A stretch of 64,000 nt of DNA. Source: Eopsaltria australis (lineage: Eukaryota; Chordata; Aves; Passeriformes; Petroicidae). The notes under the pieces were generated by a model, which saw only the letters and a program-made list of their open reading frames with translations, was not told the origin of the DNA and ran no database searches. Shown here in pieces: positions 12,501 through 25,600 of this stretch. The first letter of the stretch is position 1; every line of letters begins with the position of its first letter. The translations under genes were made by a program, and so were the position numbers. The stretch spans positions 62,001 through 126,000 of the forward strand of contig JAVTVJ010000298.1 in assembly GCA_034509425.1 (NCBI GenBank), written 5' to 3'.

Positions 12501-13480
12501 TAACATGGGAAAAAACTGAGATGCAGAAGCATTTTAACCAAGGCTCCTGAACTTGTCTCTCCCATATAATTTACATGAAGCATCAATAACAGTATTTCTG
12601 ACCTCCTTCATGGGATATGACTCATGCTGTATCAGGACCCAAATTCACCCTGTGAAACTACTGAAGCTACTTATTAGATTTGGAATTAGTCTACCTAGTA
12701 CAATGGGTGGAGAAAGACATCCTCTCCCAGCTGCAGCTGTGCTGACTGATGCTGAGATGAGCCATGCCACCTCACACCCATCTGATCTTTCCCACCTCCC
12801 TGGTGGAAGTAACCACCCCTTTCCTTCCCATCTGCCAGATGAGCTGTTCCAGTGAACAGCCCCTTCTCCATTTCCACCAAAATTAGCTGGGGAGGCTGGT
12901 GGAACACTTCTAATAGTGGATTCTCTTTAAGCACCTTCATCTGGGCTGAAGCGGGGTAGGAAATGCAGAAAGGGCTCTTAATAAATTGAAGACCACATCC
13001 CACTCAGAGGAGGATGTCAGACCTGAGAGGTCCCAGACAGCAGCTGCTCAGCCCCCATGCTGCAGATTCAGGGAGATATCTCTGCTGCAGGGCTGTGGCT
13101 GCAGTGGAGTGTCTTCCCAGGATATAAGGGAAGTGGCAGAAGTAACAGATTGTGCCATGTTCTGCCTTGACATATTTGGCTTAGGAAGATCCCCACCCAA
13201 GCACAAACTCCTCCTCACCCCAGTGCCCTGCCTCACTCCATTGCTGTGTAAGTGCAAAGGATTCTGGACAGGGAGGCAAACTACCTTTTTGGGATGGTGT
13301 GAGTGTAGTTTTCATTGGCTTATGTTGCTCTTGAATTTGCTGTCAGCCCTGAACAAAAGCAGTGGTCTTACCCCTTTAGACACTGACTCTGCATCAGGAG
13401 GAGCTCCCAGCACAAGATCATATGAGTGCATTAATCTCACAGACTGCAAATTTGAAAAATATTAATTTATTTCTTTTCCC
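12501..13480. other. GC-richer patch with open frames on both strands
   Basis: Base composition is clearly less AT-rich here than in the flanks, especially at 12700-13300. The longest open frame outside repeats in the window runs 12986-13465 on the plus strand (159 codons). It begins MKTTSHSEEDVRPERSQTA and has a hydrophobic run of about 15 residues near residue 112 (WLMLLLNLLSAL). Open frames also exist at 12553-12855 on the plus strand and at 12695-13003 and 13048-13257 on the minus strand. Opening on both strands at once is what low stop-codon density gives, so I do not call a gene. A near-palindrome flanked by CTGCAG sites lies at about 13061-13091. It could be a regulatory region or an unrecognised old repeat. 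Confidence 0.4.
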
Positions 13481-16400
13481 AGCAATTTAATGGAACTGAT
13501 CCTGCATCTTAAATATTGCTTTGGAGAAGACTCAGAGGATAAAAACATGGACAGGCATGAAAGGGATATGTACCTTTCAATCACAGACTTCTCCTAGGTC
13601 TGCTTGTATTAGTGGTGCTACTGCACTCCAGCTTAGCATTTGAAGGGTTAGGACTAGTGCACTTCATCCAATGTAGGAATAAACTTTTGAGATGCCTTCT
13701 TTCTGAATCACTCCTGCAAAAGCAGTCAGCATTAAGATCTTAAAAAGGTTTGCCGGAAGCTTTCTTGCCTGTAATAAAAATATTTGAGCACTACCAGGCA
13801 TAGAAATACGAGTTTTGGTAGAGAATTACTGAGAGAATGAATCAGAAGTGTGAAGTGAAACATCCTCAGACCTTTAACAGATATGTGGTAAGTCATTAAG
13901 GCAGAGAATCCTAATATGAAAGGCAGAGGAAGTTTCCATGACAAAGGATGTGCTCTAAACTGTAAGCCATAGCATCTGTTGGCTTAAAAAGGCAGTGATT
14001 ATCCACATTCCAAGTGTGTGACTGTATGTAAGGTGATATCAAAAATAATTTTCATTTGTACCAAAATCAGAGGCAGTTCTTGTTCAGAAGCAAGTTCTTA
14101 CTCAACTGACTGCAAATATAAGTGAGCTGTTGTAGCACACTGATTGGTAGCACTGATTAGTGGTACCACCTATTTTTAAGCAATCCAGCCAGCAGGCTGA
14201 TTATTAATCAGCTTCTGATCTTTCAACTCCGAGTTATGTTAAAATATGTTGGTAAATCTCTGGTGAATATCTAGACTCCTGGTCAAAATCCATTTTTCCA
14301 GAACATCATTTTATATATTGCTGTGTATAAAGGCATCAGGGCACTGAAAGACTGAGAGCAAAAGGAAAGATGTTCTTTACAGGGATTTTTGTGTCTTAAC
14401 TCTGGGTCAGAATTTATTCATGTATCAAAATTAAAGTTGCAGAAATATGTGGCCAAAAGCAGAACAGTAAATTCTGAGTTGACTGGGACTTTTAATTTCT
14501 GGTATTTTCCCTCAATTATTCCAATAACTATGCAAGCTTGAAATAAAATATGGTGTGTTACTGAGGGGTGTCTAGTTTAAAAACATTCAAACTGTGGGAA
14601 TATGTTGGAAAAAAATACACTAAAACACCTACAGCATGTCTTATCCCTTATATTGTATGCAATTTGATTAGTTTTAGCTGCAAATCTAGTATTCATACTC
14701 ATGCTTTCCAGAAGGCAATTTATGACCTCTCCTGTAGACCTTTTTCAGAAGCCCTGAGAAAATCATAGGCAATAATTTTCTATATTTGCTCAACTCATAT
14801 AATCCATACAAATTAATTCTTCATTTATTAATGCAATTTAACTGTGTATACATTTCTACAATATTTTATTACTAACAATATTCAGAACTAATGTAACTAT
14901 ATTTTATAGGAAAAGGAGATATAAGACATGGATCTTTAATACTGTTGTGAGAGAGAATTATTTTAAAATTGTACCCTTGGTAGTCATGCTGTACAAAGTA
15001 GTTTTAATAAAGTTTCATCTTTTGTGTTTCTTTCTGTCCCTCCATTTGTTTCTGTGCTTGCTGCCAGAATTGAGCAGAAAAATGCAGTGCTAAGTCCACA
15101 GCACTCCAAGACAAACCAACAGGTCACTGCTTCAGTGACATTCCTCAGGAGCAAGACTAGAGAGGGAAATGTGTAACACAGAAAGCATCCTTTCAAGTTG
15201 TCATTGGTAAGCGGAGGTAAGCTGGAAGTCAATTTTCTAGACAAGCCTTGTTTAGTCACCTGATCACAAGGGTAAGCAGAATTGGTTTTATAGAACTAAA
15301 GTAACATATAACTTGTAAAATTCATGTATGATATGAATTTAAGAAACAAATTATCTTCAAAACAGGGCATGTAATGTATCTAAGTCCAAGATGTGTAGGA
15401 TAAATTGAGCACATGCAACAAAGAAAAATGAATTCTTTACTGGAGTCTTCTGACCCAAGGGATAGATGGGAAAATGGACACCCAAAGCATTAGCATCTCC
15501 TCTCTGCACTTCTTGTGTACATCTGCCCTTAAAAAGTATGCAAGCTGTCTATTTTATTGCAAATTTGGACGATTATCTTATTTTGTATGATTTCAAAAGG
15601 GTCAGCATTAACTTATGTAACCTGAGCATCAGGCATATTTAACAAATTAATAAAACAACAAAGCTTGCACACACTTCAGAATAATTTCAATAGTTTCAAA
15701 AATTGTTAATATCTTATGTTTTCATGAAATCCACACGTCAGTGATATCAGGTATTTTTTTGTTTCAGCAATTTTTCTGTCTACCCCGACCTGCACACCTG
15801 TACTGAGCTGGTACATAGAAGCAGCTGTCAGAATAGCAGCTCCACCTCTACCACATTCTTTTCTGTCAATGCAACTGGTCTGAAAAAATTCCCCTTTTTT
15901 ATTATTATTTTAAAAGCTTATAATAATAACTTCATTTAAATCAATACATATTTTGCTGCTGATTTCAGCAGAAATTCAGAAAGTAAGAATTTCACCAATA
16001 ACAACATACACTCAAATATGTGAATGATATATTTATGACAAATCTGTCATTTAAAATAGAAGAACTGGGGTTCCATGTGCAACCCTGCACCCCTGGTTAT
16101 AAAGATGCATGAAAAAGACTTATAATAGCACTGCTAGGCAAATTCGCTGGTATTGAACTCTGCCTATTATTATGATTTATGGAAGATTAAATCACTCTTT
16201 CTTCACACTAAATTGTTTATTTTAAAATTAAAATGTGTGGAAATATTTTGTCTTGCTATTGTTGATTATACTAGGAAAGTTAAATATATATTAATTGGGA
16301 TTAACAGAATGATTAATGTACTGATGAAGTAATAGTGACGTGTCTTTAGCAATAAGGGTTTTTAAAAACTGAATACTTCAATGTACTTCAAATCAGAAAG

Positions 16401-18540
16401 CATTACACAATATTTTTTTCCAATTTACTTGGAAAATTAAAGTCAATTTACCATAAAACCAAAAATAATTTTATCTTCTCAGGTCACAAAACTAGTGTCA
16501 ACATGAGATTAATGACAAATCTGGAATTTGATTTCCTTATTTACAATAAAACATCTGTGTTAGAGTTACATGAAATATATATTATAGATAAAAAATGTGG
16601 AGTAAATAGACAGATTCTCATTGACTTCAGATGGAAATCTTGGCAAAACGTTGGTTCTAAATCTTCTGTGCCCCTCCTGCACTTTGATAACTGCTATGAA
16701 CCCCATTATGCCATTTTCTATGTATGCATGTTCTCAAATGTTTGTACAGTAATTTTGCTTTTATGCTACCACATTATACTCTAATGAAAGTTTACTTTTC
16801 AAATTATATCACAATCTGAGTGGCAAAGTCTAGAGTGAAAGATGCTGCATCAGCTCCTTGATGTTTGATACACTGCTTTGTAAGTGCAGCTGTCAGCTTT
16901 CAGGTGATAGCTTCTTGAAGTCTAATGTCACCATTGAATTAAAAAAAATAAGAAAAGAAGGAATGCAGATAAGCTTTGACAATTTGGAACCATTGTGTGC
17001 TCAGCAAATTTTCATCAGACACAGAATAAAGACTGCCATAAAACCAAAGCTGTATCTCCTTCGTAATGAAACCTTGCATTTGACCTGGGTTCCACCTGTC
17101 ACAAAAAGTTGTGCAAGGAATGCTGATAAGGGGAATATGAAACTAAGCCAAAGCCTCGGTGAGGTGGGGGTTTGCCTGGTTCAATTTTGAATACCTGATC
17201 TGTACTCACAATTGCTGAACCTCCCATAAATTAAGCAAGCAAACAAAGCTTGATGCCAAACTTAATTTCCATTTCACTATTGCTACCATTAGCACGGAAA
17301 AAGACAGAGCAAGTGAGTCTACTGCAGGCTAACTGAACACTTCAATTTTAAATATTCCTTTTATTTTTATTGATTATTTCTGTTCCAGGATATTTCAATT
17401 TCCTAAATCCTCAGCTGTTGCTCTCGTAATTCCCTCTTTTACATTAAAACTCTCCCTTAAGTTCTGGCCTTTATGTTTAGAGTAATTGAGGATAAGACAT
17501 GTAAAAAACTGAAAAACAAAGAGGTAAATATACAGAGGAAATATAAAGGGGCTAAATATATAAGAGGAAAATAGCAGAACCTTGTTTTTCTTTCCAAAGT
17601 CTCCCACCATAAAAGAGAAAATATACAGTAAACAAAAACTGGGAAGTAAACTGGGGAAAGCAAAAGTCTTATTTCCATTTTGATAGTTTACAGTGACAGA
17701 CTATAAATAGGAACACATAGAGTTTTTCTATTTAAAGAAACAAGTGATGAAACCTCTAAGAATTCTGTCCTCTTAAAATGTCATCCAGTTCCATGGTGTG
17801 AAGTTTGTTGTTTTAAACATTTAGGTCTGTTCACAACAGGATATATCTTTTTCTTGAAAATATCTCAAGTCTGTCTCTTTTTTCCCCTCTGTGATCTTTT
17901 CCTTCTATTCTGACTGTGATAGGCTGAATTCAAAGAACTGGTATGTGAGGAATTCCTTACCACAGTATGAAGGATGTGAAGCACATATTGCTGACTGATC
18001 AACAGCTTAGTCTAGATGTAGATGTAGATTGTGACTTGTGGTTCTGGATTTGAAAATGCCAGCAGGTGCACAAGAGCTTCATCCAACTGATCCCTCGCAC
18101 GTGAGAAAGGAGTTTGTCATACAGACATTGGTCCCTTTATCCCTGGAAATGACATAATTCAGTATACCCCAAGGGAGAATATAAGATCCTATTTAGTTGT
18201 AATGTTGCTTAAAATAAAGGTAAGAGCTGAGCCTCTGTTGCTACAAATGCATTCCAAGTTCTGCCAGCAAATTTAATTATTGAGGAAAGCAGTGCTGCTC
18301 AACTGTCTCCCTGGAATAACAGCTAAGTATTTGTAAGGTTTTTTCTACATTCATCTGCTAAAATTTTAGTCATTGTTATTGCTGAAAGTATTAGTTAGCA
18401 TGGCATAACTTAGTAGAAACTTACATTTTGAACAAGATTTTCAATATTTCAAATCAGAATTCTATTCAAATCCAAAATTGTTTTTCCATGAGTAACATCC
18501 ATGCTGTTTTTCAGACTATCCCAGGAAAACACCTTGTCTC
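13481..18540. other. Single-copy AT-rich non-coding sequence
   Basis: No recognised gene or transposon. The longest open frame is 110 codons at 16858-17190 on the plus strand. It begins MMFDTLLCKCSCQLSGDSFL and has no domain I recognise. I take it to be chance. Confidence 0.55.
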
Positions 18541-18636
18541 CCTTCCTTCCTTCCTTCCTTCCTTCCTTCCTTCCTTCCTTCCTTCCTTCCTTCCTTCCTT
18601 CCTTCCTTCCTTCCTTCCTTCCTTCCTTCCTTCCTT
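18541..18636. repeat. (CCTT)n microsatellite, 24 perfect copies
   Basis: The 96-bp block is 24 uninterrupted copies of CCTT (GGAA on the other strand). It is followed by a degenerate pyrimidine-rich tail to about 18690. The perfect repeat suggests a young, length-variable locus. The pure purine/pyrimidine strand asymmetry could favour triplex DNA. Open frames through it encode only low-complexity PSFL or RKEG repeats and are not genes. Confidence 0.98.
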
Positions 18637-18690
18637 CTCCCACTCCTTGCTTTCCTTCTGTTCCCTTCCTCTCTCCCTTTCTTTCTCTCC

Positions 18691-19117
18691 ATACACCTGA
18701 AGCATCCAAAATAGGAGAAACATATAAAACATTCTTCTGCATTTCTTTTTTCTATCTTCCAGGAATATAAACACAACCAAGTAACTGCAAGTGCCTTCAA
18801 GACAGCAGTTGGATTGCCCTCAAAGTGTAGCACACATAAAATGTGCTGAAAGTACACTAAATATACACACAGAACAAGCATGAAAGTTACTTACACACTC
18901 TCTTTGCAGGATTTGGAAAGCAGGGGAGAGTGGAGAGCATAAAGGACAAAAATAGAAAGGTTATTTTGATATCTGACATTTTCATATTTGACAAATCTTG
19001 GAAAATTGAAACATTGGAGGTTGATTCTACTTTGCAAATAGACGAGGCTGGTGCACCTAAATAATCTGTTTTAAATAATCTAAAAATATGTGTCAAATAT
19101 TAAAACCAAAACCTGTC
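18691..19117. other. Non-coding sequence, nothing recognised
   Basis: AT-rich sequence between the CCTT array and the LTR. No feature was recognised. Confidence 0.5.
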
Positions 19118-19638
19118 TGTCGTAGTTTAAGCCCAGCTGGCCACTAAGCACCACACTTACTCATTCCCTCCCCCACGAGCAGGGCTGGGGAGACAATTAA
19201 AAAGGTAACAGTTGGAAAACTTTTGGATTGAGGTAAAGTGTAATAGGTAAAGCAAAAGCTGCGTACACGAGCAAAGCAAAACAACAAATTCATGAACCAC
19301 TTCCATGGGCAGGCAGGTACTCAGCCATCCCAGGAGAGCAGGGCTCCATCACACTTAGCAGTGGCTTGGGATGGCAAACACCGTAAATCTGGAGTATCCT
19401 TGGATCAGTTTGGATCACCTGTCCCAGATGAGTCTTCTCCCACCTTCTCAAGCACCCCCAGCCCCCTCAACAGTGGGGCAGTACCGGAAACAGAAAAGGA
19501 CTTGGCTCTTTGTAAACCCTGCTCAGCAATAACAAAAACATCTTTCTATTACCAACAGTTTCCAACACAAATCCAAGACACAGCCCCATACCATCCACTG
19601 TGAAGAAAATTTACTCTACTCCAGTCAAAATCAGCACA
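19118..19638 (-). mobile_element. Solo LTR of an ERVL-like endogenous retrovirus
   Basis: The element begins with TGTCGTAGTTTAAGCCCAGC and ends with AATCAGCACA, matching the inverted TG...CA ends of a bird ERVL-like LTR family. It is the reverse complement of the copy at 36549-37080. Shared blocks include the AAGCAAAACAA region, GGGCAGGCAGGTACTCAGCC, and GCAGGGCTCCATCAC against GTGATGGAGCCCTGC in the other copy. The middle, where that copy carries its TATA box, is shortened. No internal viral sequence is next to it, so it is a solo LTR left by recombination. No clean 5-bp target duplication was seen. The 103-codon frame inside it (19292-19603) is an LTR artefact. Confidence 0.88.
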
Positions 19639-22600
19639 TCATCTTGCCTGTCTTGAACAAAATAATGGTAAATTAGTCTTAACTCAGCAGTATTTCTGGC
19701 CTTATATGTAATTTTACAATTTTTCCTGGAAAATTCATTCATACCACACCAGGCAAGATTTTAAAAACAGGAAACCTTGTTTCATGAAGCTATGCAATGT
19801 ACTCTGGAAAAAAACCCAAAAAACAAAAACCAAACAACTCAATGTGAAACCCTACTCTCACTCTAGCCAGTATACTCAGTTTGTACATAAAAAACTACCC
19901 TAAAAACTATTTTAGTATGATTGAACGGTCAGATAAAAGATCACTTGTTTTTACAGAAACAGACTACAGGGAACAGAACCCTGCCAACATCAAGGAATTA
20001 TAATTAGTGGCAACTCTGGCTGTTCTTTTCTGTTTGTGTAGTTGTAGCAAGAAACATCCTTTTTATTTGCCTAATAGAATTTAATGGAACTATTAGAAGA
20101 CTGCTTTTTGTGGGGTTTTTTTCTTGTTGGATGTCTGAAGGGAAAAGAAGGCAGGGTACAGGACACTCTGTGTTCTGTGCAGGACACAAGAATATGCTTT
20201 TTACAGCACCTCTGGTGTGAAAACATAATATTTCCATCTGAGTCCCTGCCAGCACTAAATAAATAAATTATTTATTGATTTAAAGAAATAAAATACTAGG
20301 ATATAGAGTTATTTTAATGTGAGGCTCTAGTAAAAATGAAATTTATGGTTACAGATATCCAAACAAATGTCTATCTTTGAAGACAAGGAAATGGTAGCTC
20401 ATATTAATGGAATACCAATCTGGTGCTGAATAGTCATCCAGTCATTCTCACCTCCTACGTTCTGTCATCCTCCTTTAATGGCATATTCAAGGAAAGGATT
20501 ATATAAAAGAAGTTTATTATAAAATAAGATAGAATGAGTCACCAAAGGATACTGAAAATCAGCCTGTCCAACAAGGTGGTAATGTTGTCCTACTTAATTT
20601 GCTCGCATATGAATTTCATGTCTTCTGTGCTAAACGGACAAGCATAATACAGCTCCAGCTTTATGTTGGTAAGTACATCTATATTTACTCTCCTCCCAGA
20701 TGTGCAGGTAACATTGGATGCTCATTGTGCCTTAAAAGATTAAGGTCTAAAAAATACTGATTCTGAATCCACACTGCACTTCAGCAAAACTGAACTTTGC
20801 CAGTGGAAATGACTCACATATTTCAAGTTAGGAACACACTAAGCATTATCCTTTGATCAAGGTTCTTAGTCAAGGAATAGCTCTCTGATTCAACCAGAAT
20901 TTGATTAAATTAATTTTCCTTTTCTGTGTCTGGATTTTGTCTTTTATAAGTGAAAACTGTGAGCAATAAAAATAAAAGTGAAACATGACTCTTGCTTCTT
21001 TCATTGTGCAAAATTAACTTCATATAAGTGAGAGCTAAGAAAGGGATGTCAGCTAGAAATTGAATGATGACATTTGTTTAAGAGATCAGATTTTCTGGAA
21101 TAAAAGATACAATGTGATGCCTACAATCAAGACAAATACTCTTCATTGGTAAGGAATTTTAACACAGATGACATTTGATTAAAATTTTATAAGCACTAAA
21201 ATACACTTTCAGTAAGCCATAGGAGCAGCAGATTTTTCTTTCAATTACTCCACTAATTCTTTCTGACACTCCATTCTTGCTAAATATCATTTTGTTTAAA
21301 AAAAAATTCACCCCGGAACTATGGTAGCTAATATGCTTATTTGAGAAAAGTTCGATTGTTATCCCATTGTGATTGATAGTTACAAATAAAGTTATATATA
21401 TCGATATGTATATTATCTAAAAGGCATAGCTTATTATTCTTCATATTCTTCTGAATATTCTTTAGAGACCTTGCCTTTGCTATCCACTCCTATGTCTACT
21501 CAAGTAAGAAAACATTCTAAAACAAGTTATAGTAATTATATTTTTATAACACATGCCTTTGCTGCAATGAATGACTTATGTAGGTACTCAGAGTGGATGG
21601 AGGATATTTAAAGATACACTTGGTTAATTTAAGGGATTGTTCTCCTTTGAAAGGGTGTTTGTGGCAGTTGCCAAAACTTGTTCAGGAAACATTCAGCCAA
21701 ATAAAATTGATGTAATGTAATGCCATTTATGTATGCTGGCATTTCCAAAAAGGAACAGGCGTCTGCATCTATGGTAGTCACACATATTTTAACTGTCTTT
21801 CAATGTTTATTATTATTCTAAGATACTTTCTTTCTCTAAAGGAGCTTTTAAAAATATCTTTGGTTCTCAGATCCCATGATAGAAAACAGGGTCCAAAATA
21901 GTAAAGGCCAACTCTGAATAGGTTTGGGGAGATATTTTTTCTTTTTCTTTTCTTTACTTTGGATAACTTGCTGATACAAGAATAAAGCTACTCAAGGATA
22001 ACATTCTTTGATCTAAATTTCAGGCTGAAAATCTAACAGGAACAGAAACACTTCTATGTTTTCTTTTTGTCTTTATTTTATTTTGGTCAAACAGAATATC
22101 AAAATCCAAATGTGCACATTCTGTGAAAGAAGACCACTGCTAAATCTGTAAGAAAATTTACGCCCCCTCATTTTTCCTCACTTCCCATATATTGAGATGA
22201 AAAAACCACAATCAAATGCCATCTGGTGTTTCAGGATACTACAGTATGTAGGCAATTGAGTTTTCCCTGATAAAGGTTTCTGCACCTGAAGATATTTACT
22301 TTGGCATGATGGTCTGAACATTTAGCACATGATTTCCTTAAAATCCTTCAGCAAGGCATCTCCCAAGTCACCTCCAATCCCAGACTGGCTCACATGAATC
22401 ACAAAATTAGTCTTGGGAGCTAAAAAAAAGAAGGAACTAAAAAAGAAGGAAAACCCCCAATCCCCACAACCACACTGTCAGATAAAACTGTATCTATTCT
22501 TCTTTGTAAGGATTTTAGTAGCCCAACTGGGATGTGAGAGATAAGGTTACATTCTCCCCAGTGACACAGGGAATTTGAATTCTTATTCCCTAAAAGACAA

Positions 22601-25600
22601 ATGTTTGGCATTATGTTTTCTGTGGTGGGACTCAGTTTTTCCCACTATGGTTGTTCTATTTTACACAACAAAATGAATATTTTTGGTAAAGACAGATGAA
22701 GTCACACATAAAAATTCTTTGGTTTCATTTGTCTCTGGCATAGCTCATGAAAAATGCTGATTGAAATATTTGATACAGAAGGAAGCATTAAATGACTAAT
22801 AGATCTTAATAGCACTCCTAAATAGGCCAGAATAGCACTTCTTAACTCTGAAGACAAAACAGGCCTGCAGACTGGAATAAGTCAAAAGGAGTTTACAAAA
22901 TGCTATTCAAAGATATTTCAGTGCAAAGAATCTAAACAAGATAAAAAATGCTCTTTTAGGGGAACTAAGTGCTCCAAAAATGAAACATATCATCATAATA
23001 AAGTCATGCATTTCATTAAATGTTGTTTTAGGCAGTTGCCTAAATGGCAAAAAATCCTCATTGGCCAGAATAACACTCCTAAATTCTAATGAGAAAAAAA
23101 GCAGCTTTTTTATGGTTTCTTCATGCTATTTAGCTATTTAACATCACAATATATCTTTGGAAAAATACAGGATATAAGTTCTACTCATTCAAGCATTACA
23201 TACCTTGCTTTGATAATTAGAATTGTGATTTGGGATTTTTTTAAATGGAAAAATATCTGCAAGTTGGTATTACAATATTTGTTATTTGCTTACAGTCTGT
23301 CTACTCTTTACTCACAAAGATTAGATAAAAGATGAATATTCACATTTTAATTAAAGTCACAAAATGTATCATATCTTAAAGAAAAATATTAAAACTGTTG
23401 CAGGTTATAAACCCTCAGAGAAATAAAATATCTTTATTCAGATTTTAGATGTTGGTTGGTTTATCTGTGAAAATGTTTATGTAATAGGATATTCACAGAT
23501 GCAATCCTTATTCCCATAATTCACAAGTGTGCTTCAGTTATTCCTTTTACATTATTATTCTTTCAAAAAAATCTGAAGTTGGACTAAGAATAATTGATAT
23601 ATCTGGCAAAGCAAATAATGCAACTTTGCTCTTATATATAGCTTATCTTGTACATATAATATATATGTGATTAAAATAATTATATGTGATGAATCTTCTA
23701 CATACCAGGAAATTTTGCATGTTTTTTATATTCTACTGTTTTTAAACAAAGAGTTTCCCAATGTAAAATAGGGACACCAATACTAGGATATGAGACACTT
23801 TTGTAGCAGTTTTCGTCAAATTCTAAATGAGTGTCACTAATGGCAACCAAACAGATCATGCAGGCTACAATGAGATTGAATCTTACTGGAAGATTAATTA
23901 AAACAGGAGAGTTCAAAATAAATGCAGAAAAAAATAGAATATCTTTCTGTCACAAATCAAAATTCTGTTAAAATTCTTACTTTAGCACAATGTGTTATGA
24001 GGAATGTTTACACACAAAAAACCAGAGAGGTTCTGAAATTATGCATTACTTTGGGTAATTCTGTAAACAATTGTGTCATGCATAAGGACTCTAAGACTGT
24101 GATTTAGATAAACTATATGTAAACACAGAGACAAGAAAACTATAGGGAGGAAAGAAGATAACACAGGTAGATAGACTTTCCCCTAAAATTTCTATTGATT
24201 CCTTTCCACCAGATGCATCTGTAGAACAGAAAAGTTATTTGAAACAAGGGATTAGAGTGATATCAGATTAAAATTCATCTAAGTCATGAAATTCATGAGG
24301 ACTAGAATTTTGAAATGTTACAGACTTTTTTGTACATGTTCAAGATAAAAGAGATGGAAAATCTGACCTATATACTTCATCTGTCCACTCTGTCTTGAAT
24401 ACCTGAGATGACAAGTATATTTAAGAACAGAAGATTTAAAAAGACAAAAATGGGGAATACACTAATCATCTATAGTGTTGGAAATTTACTGAAGTCATAG
24501 TTACAACATAGTGATGTATTTAGGGTACTTTAATAATTCATTTTAAAAATCCTCATCCCAAAACTCAAGAATACGCATCACCTGTATTTCTGAAAGAAGG
24601 CCATGATTAATTATATGCCTTCATTATACTATTTTCACTTCAGGATAGCTTAAAAGATTTTATCCTGAAGATCTTTATTAGAACCAAACAAACAAACAAA
24701 CAAATTCTACCACACTAAAAATAAACATAAGATGCAAAGACCCATATTATGATGATGGCTTAAAAAAAATTAAAAAGTCAAACACACACAAGTTTCCATA
24801 ACTTAGTGAATGTATCACAAAGACAGAAAAACATTTTTATAAGAGAGCCTTTGAAGTTTATGTTCTTGTTATCTCTCTTCTTGAGAATTATAGATGTGTC
24901 ATCAGTATAGTAGCTGCATTCAGAATGATAATGTGGATATGATAATCTGAACTGGCATTCTGTTCTGGATAAGAGAAATATTCTTTGCTAAAACAAAATT
25001 TTCTATCATTTTGATGGTCTTGGGAGCTGCTAATAACAGTGTCCGTGAAGTAAGATATATTCTTTGGGACCTGTTTTCAGGAGCAGTAATTTGGAGAAGC
25101 ACAGTTTCTTTTCAATTTTTGACATATGGAACAGCCATCTCTCTGTTTCAATTAATTGATGTGGGTGTGTGTGGGTGTGGATATCCATAGCAAGAATAAG
25201 TTTATTACTGGATTTATTACAGAATCCCATGAAGGAACTCACTGGAGTCCCTTGGAGTGGATGTTTCAGAGAAGTCAATGCTAGTCTGGCTCTTTTTGCC
25301 ATCAGAGAAATACACATGGTATCACATAGAGAGAGTTCATAAAACAAAATGCTAACAGAAACATGTTGCTTCTAGCAACATCACTATAACCTTTGGTGAT
25401 CTAGATAAAATTATCTGCTTGAAAAAATACCAATTTGGAGTCTTTTCTTATGGTATAATAAGATATTATCTCCTTATTCCCATAGCAAAATGAACATAAT
25501 TCTAGAAATATTTTCTTGAGTTCGACCATCAATACGGCACCATAAATGTTCAACATTTCATGAATCATGAGTATGCCTCATTAAACATTTTAGTTGCATA

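Noticed and set aside
16858..17190. 110-codon plus-strand frame as a gene
   Set aside because: No family similarity, no promoter or splice context, within chance expectation.
18428..18881. Several open frames of 89-121 codons across the CCTT array
   Set aside because: They encode only the tetramer repeat read in different frames on both strands.
19292..19603. 103-codon plus-strand frame
   Set aside because: Antisense to the LTR at 19118-19638. No coding role is expected.
19112..19652. CCTGTC on both sides of the 19118 LTR as a target-site duplication
   Set aside because: The right-hand copy begins 8 bp beyond the LTR end and ERVL duplications are usually 5 bp, so this is probably chance.
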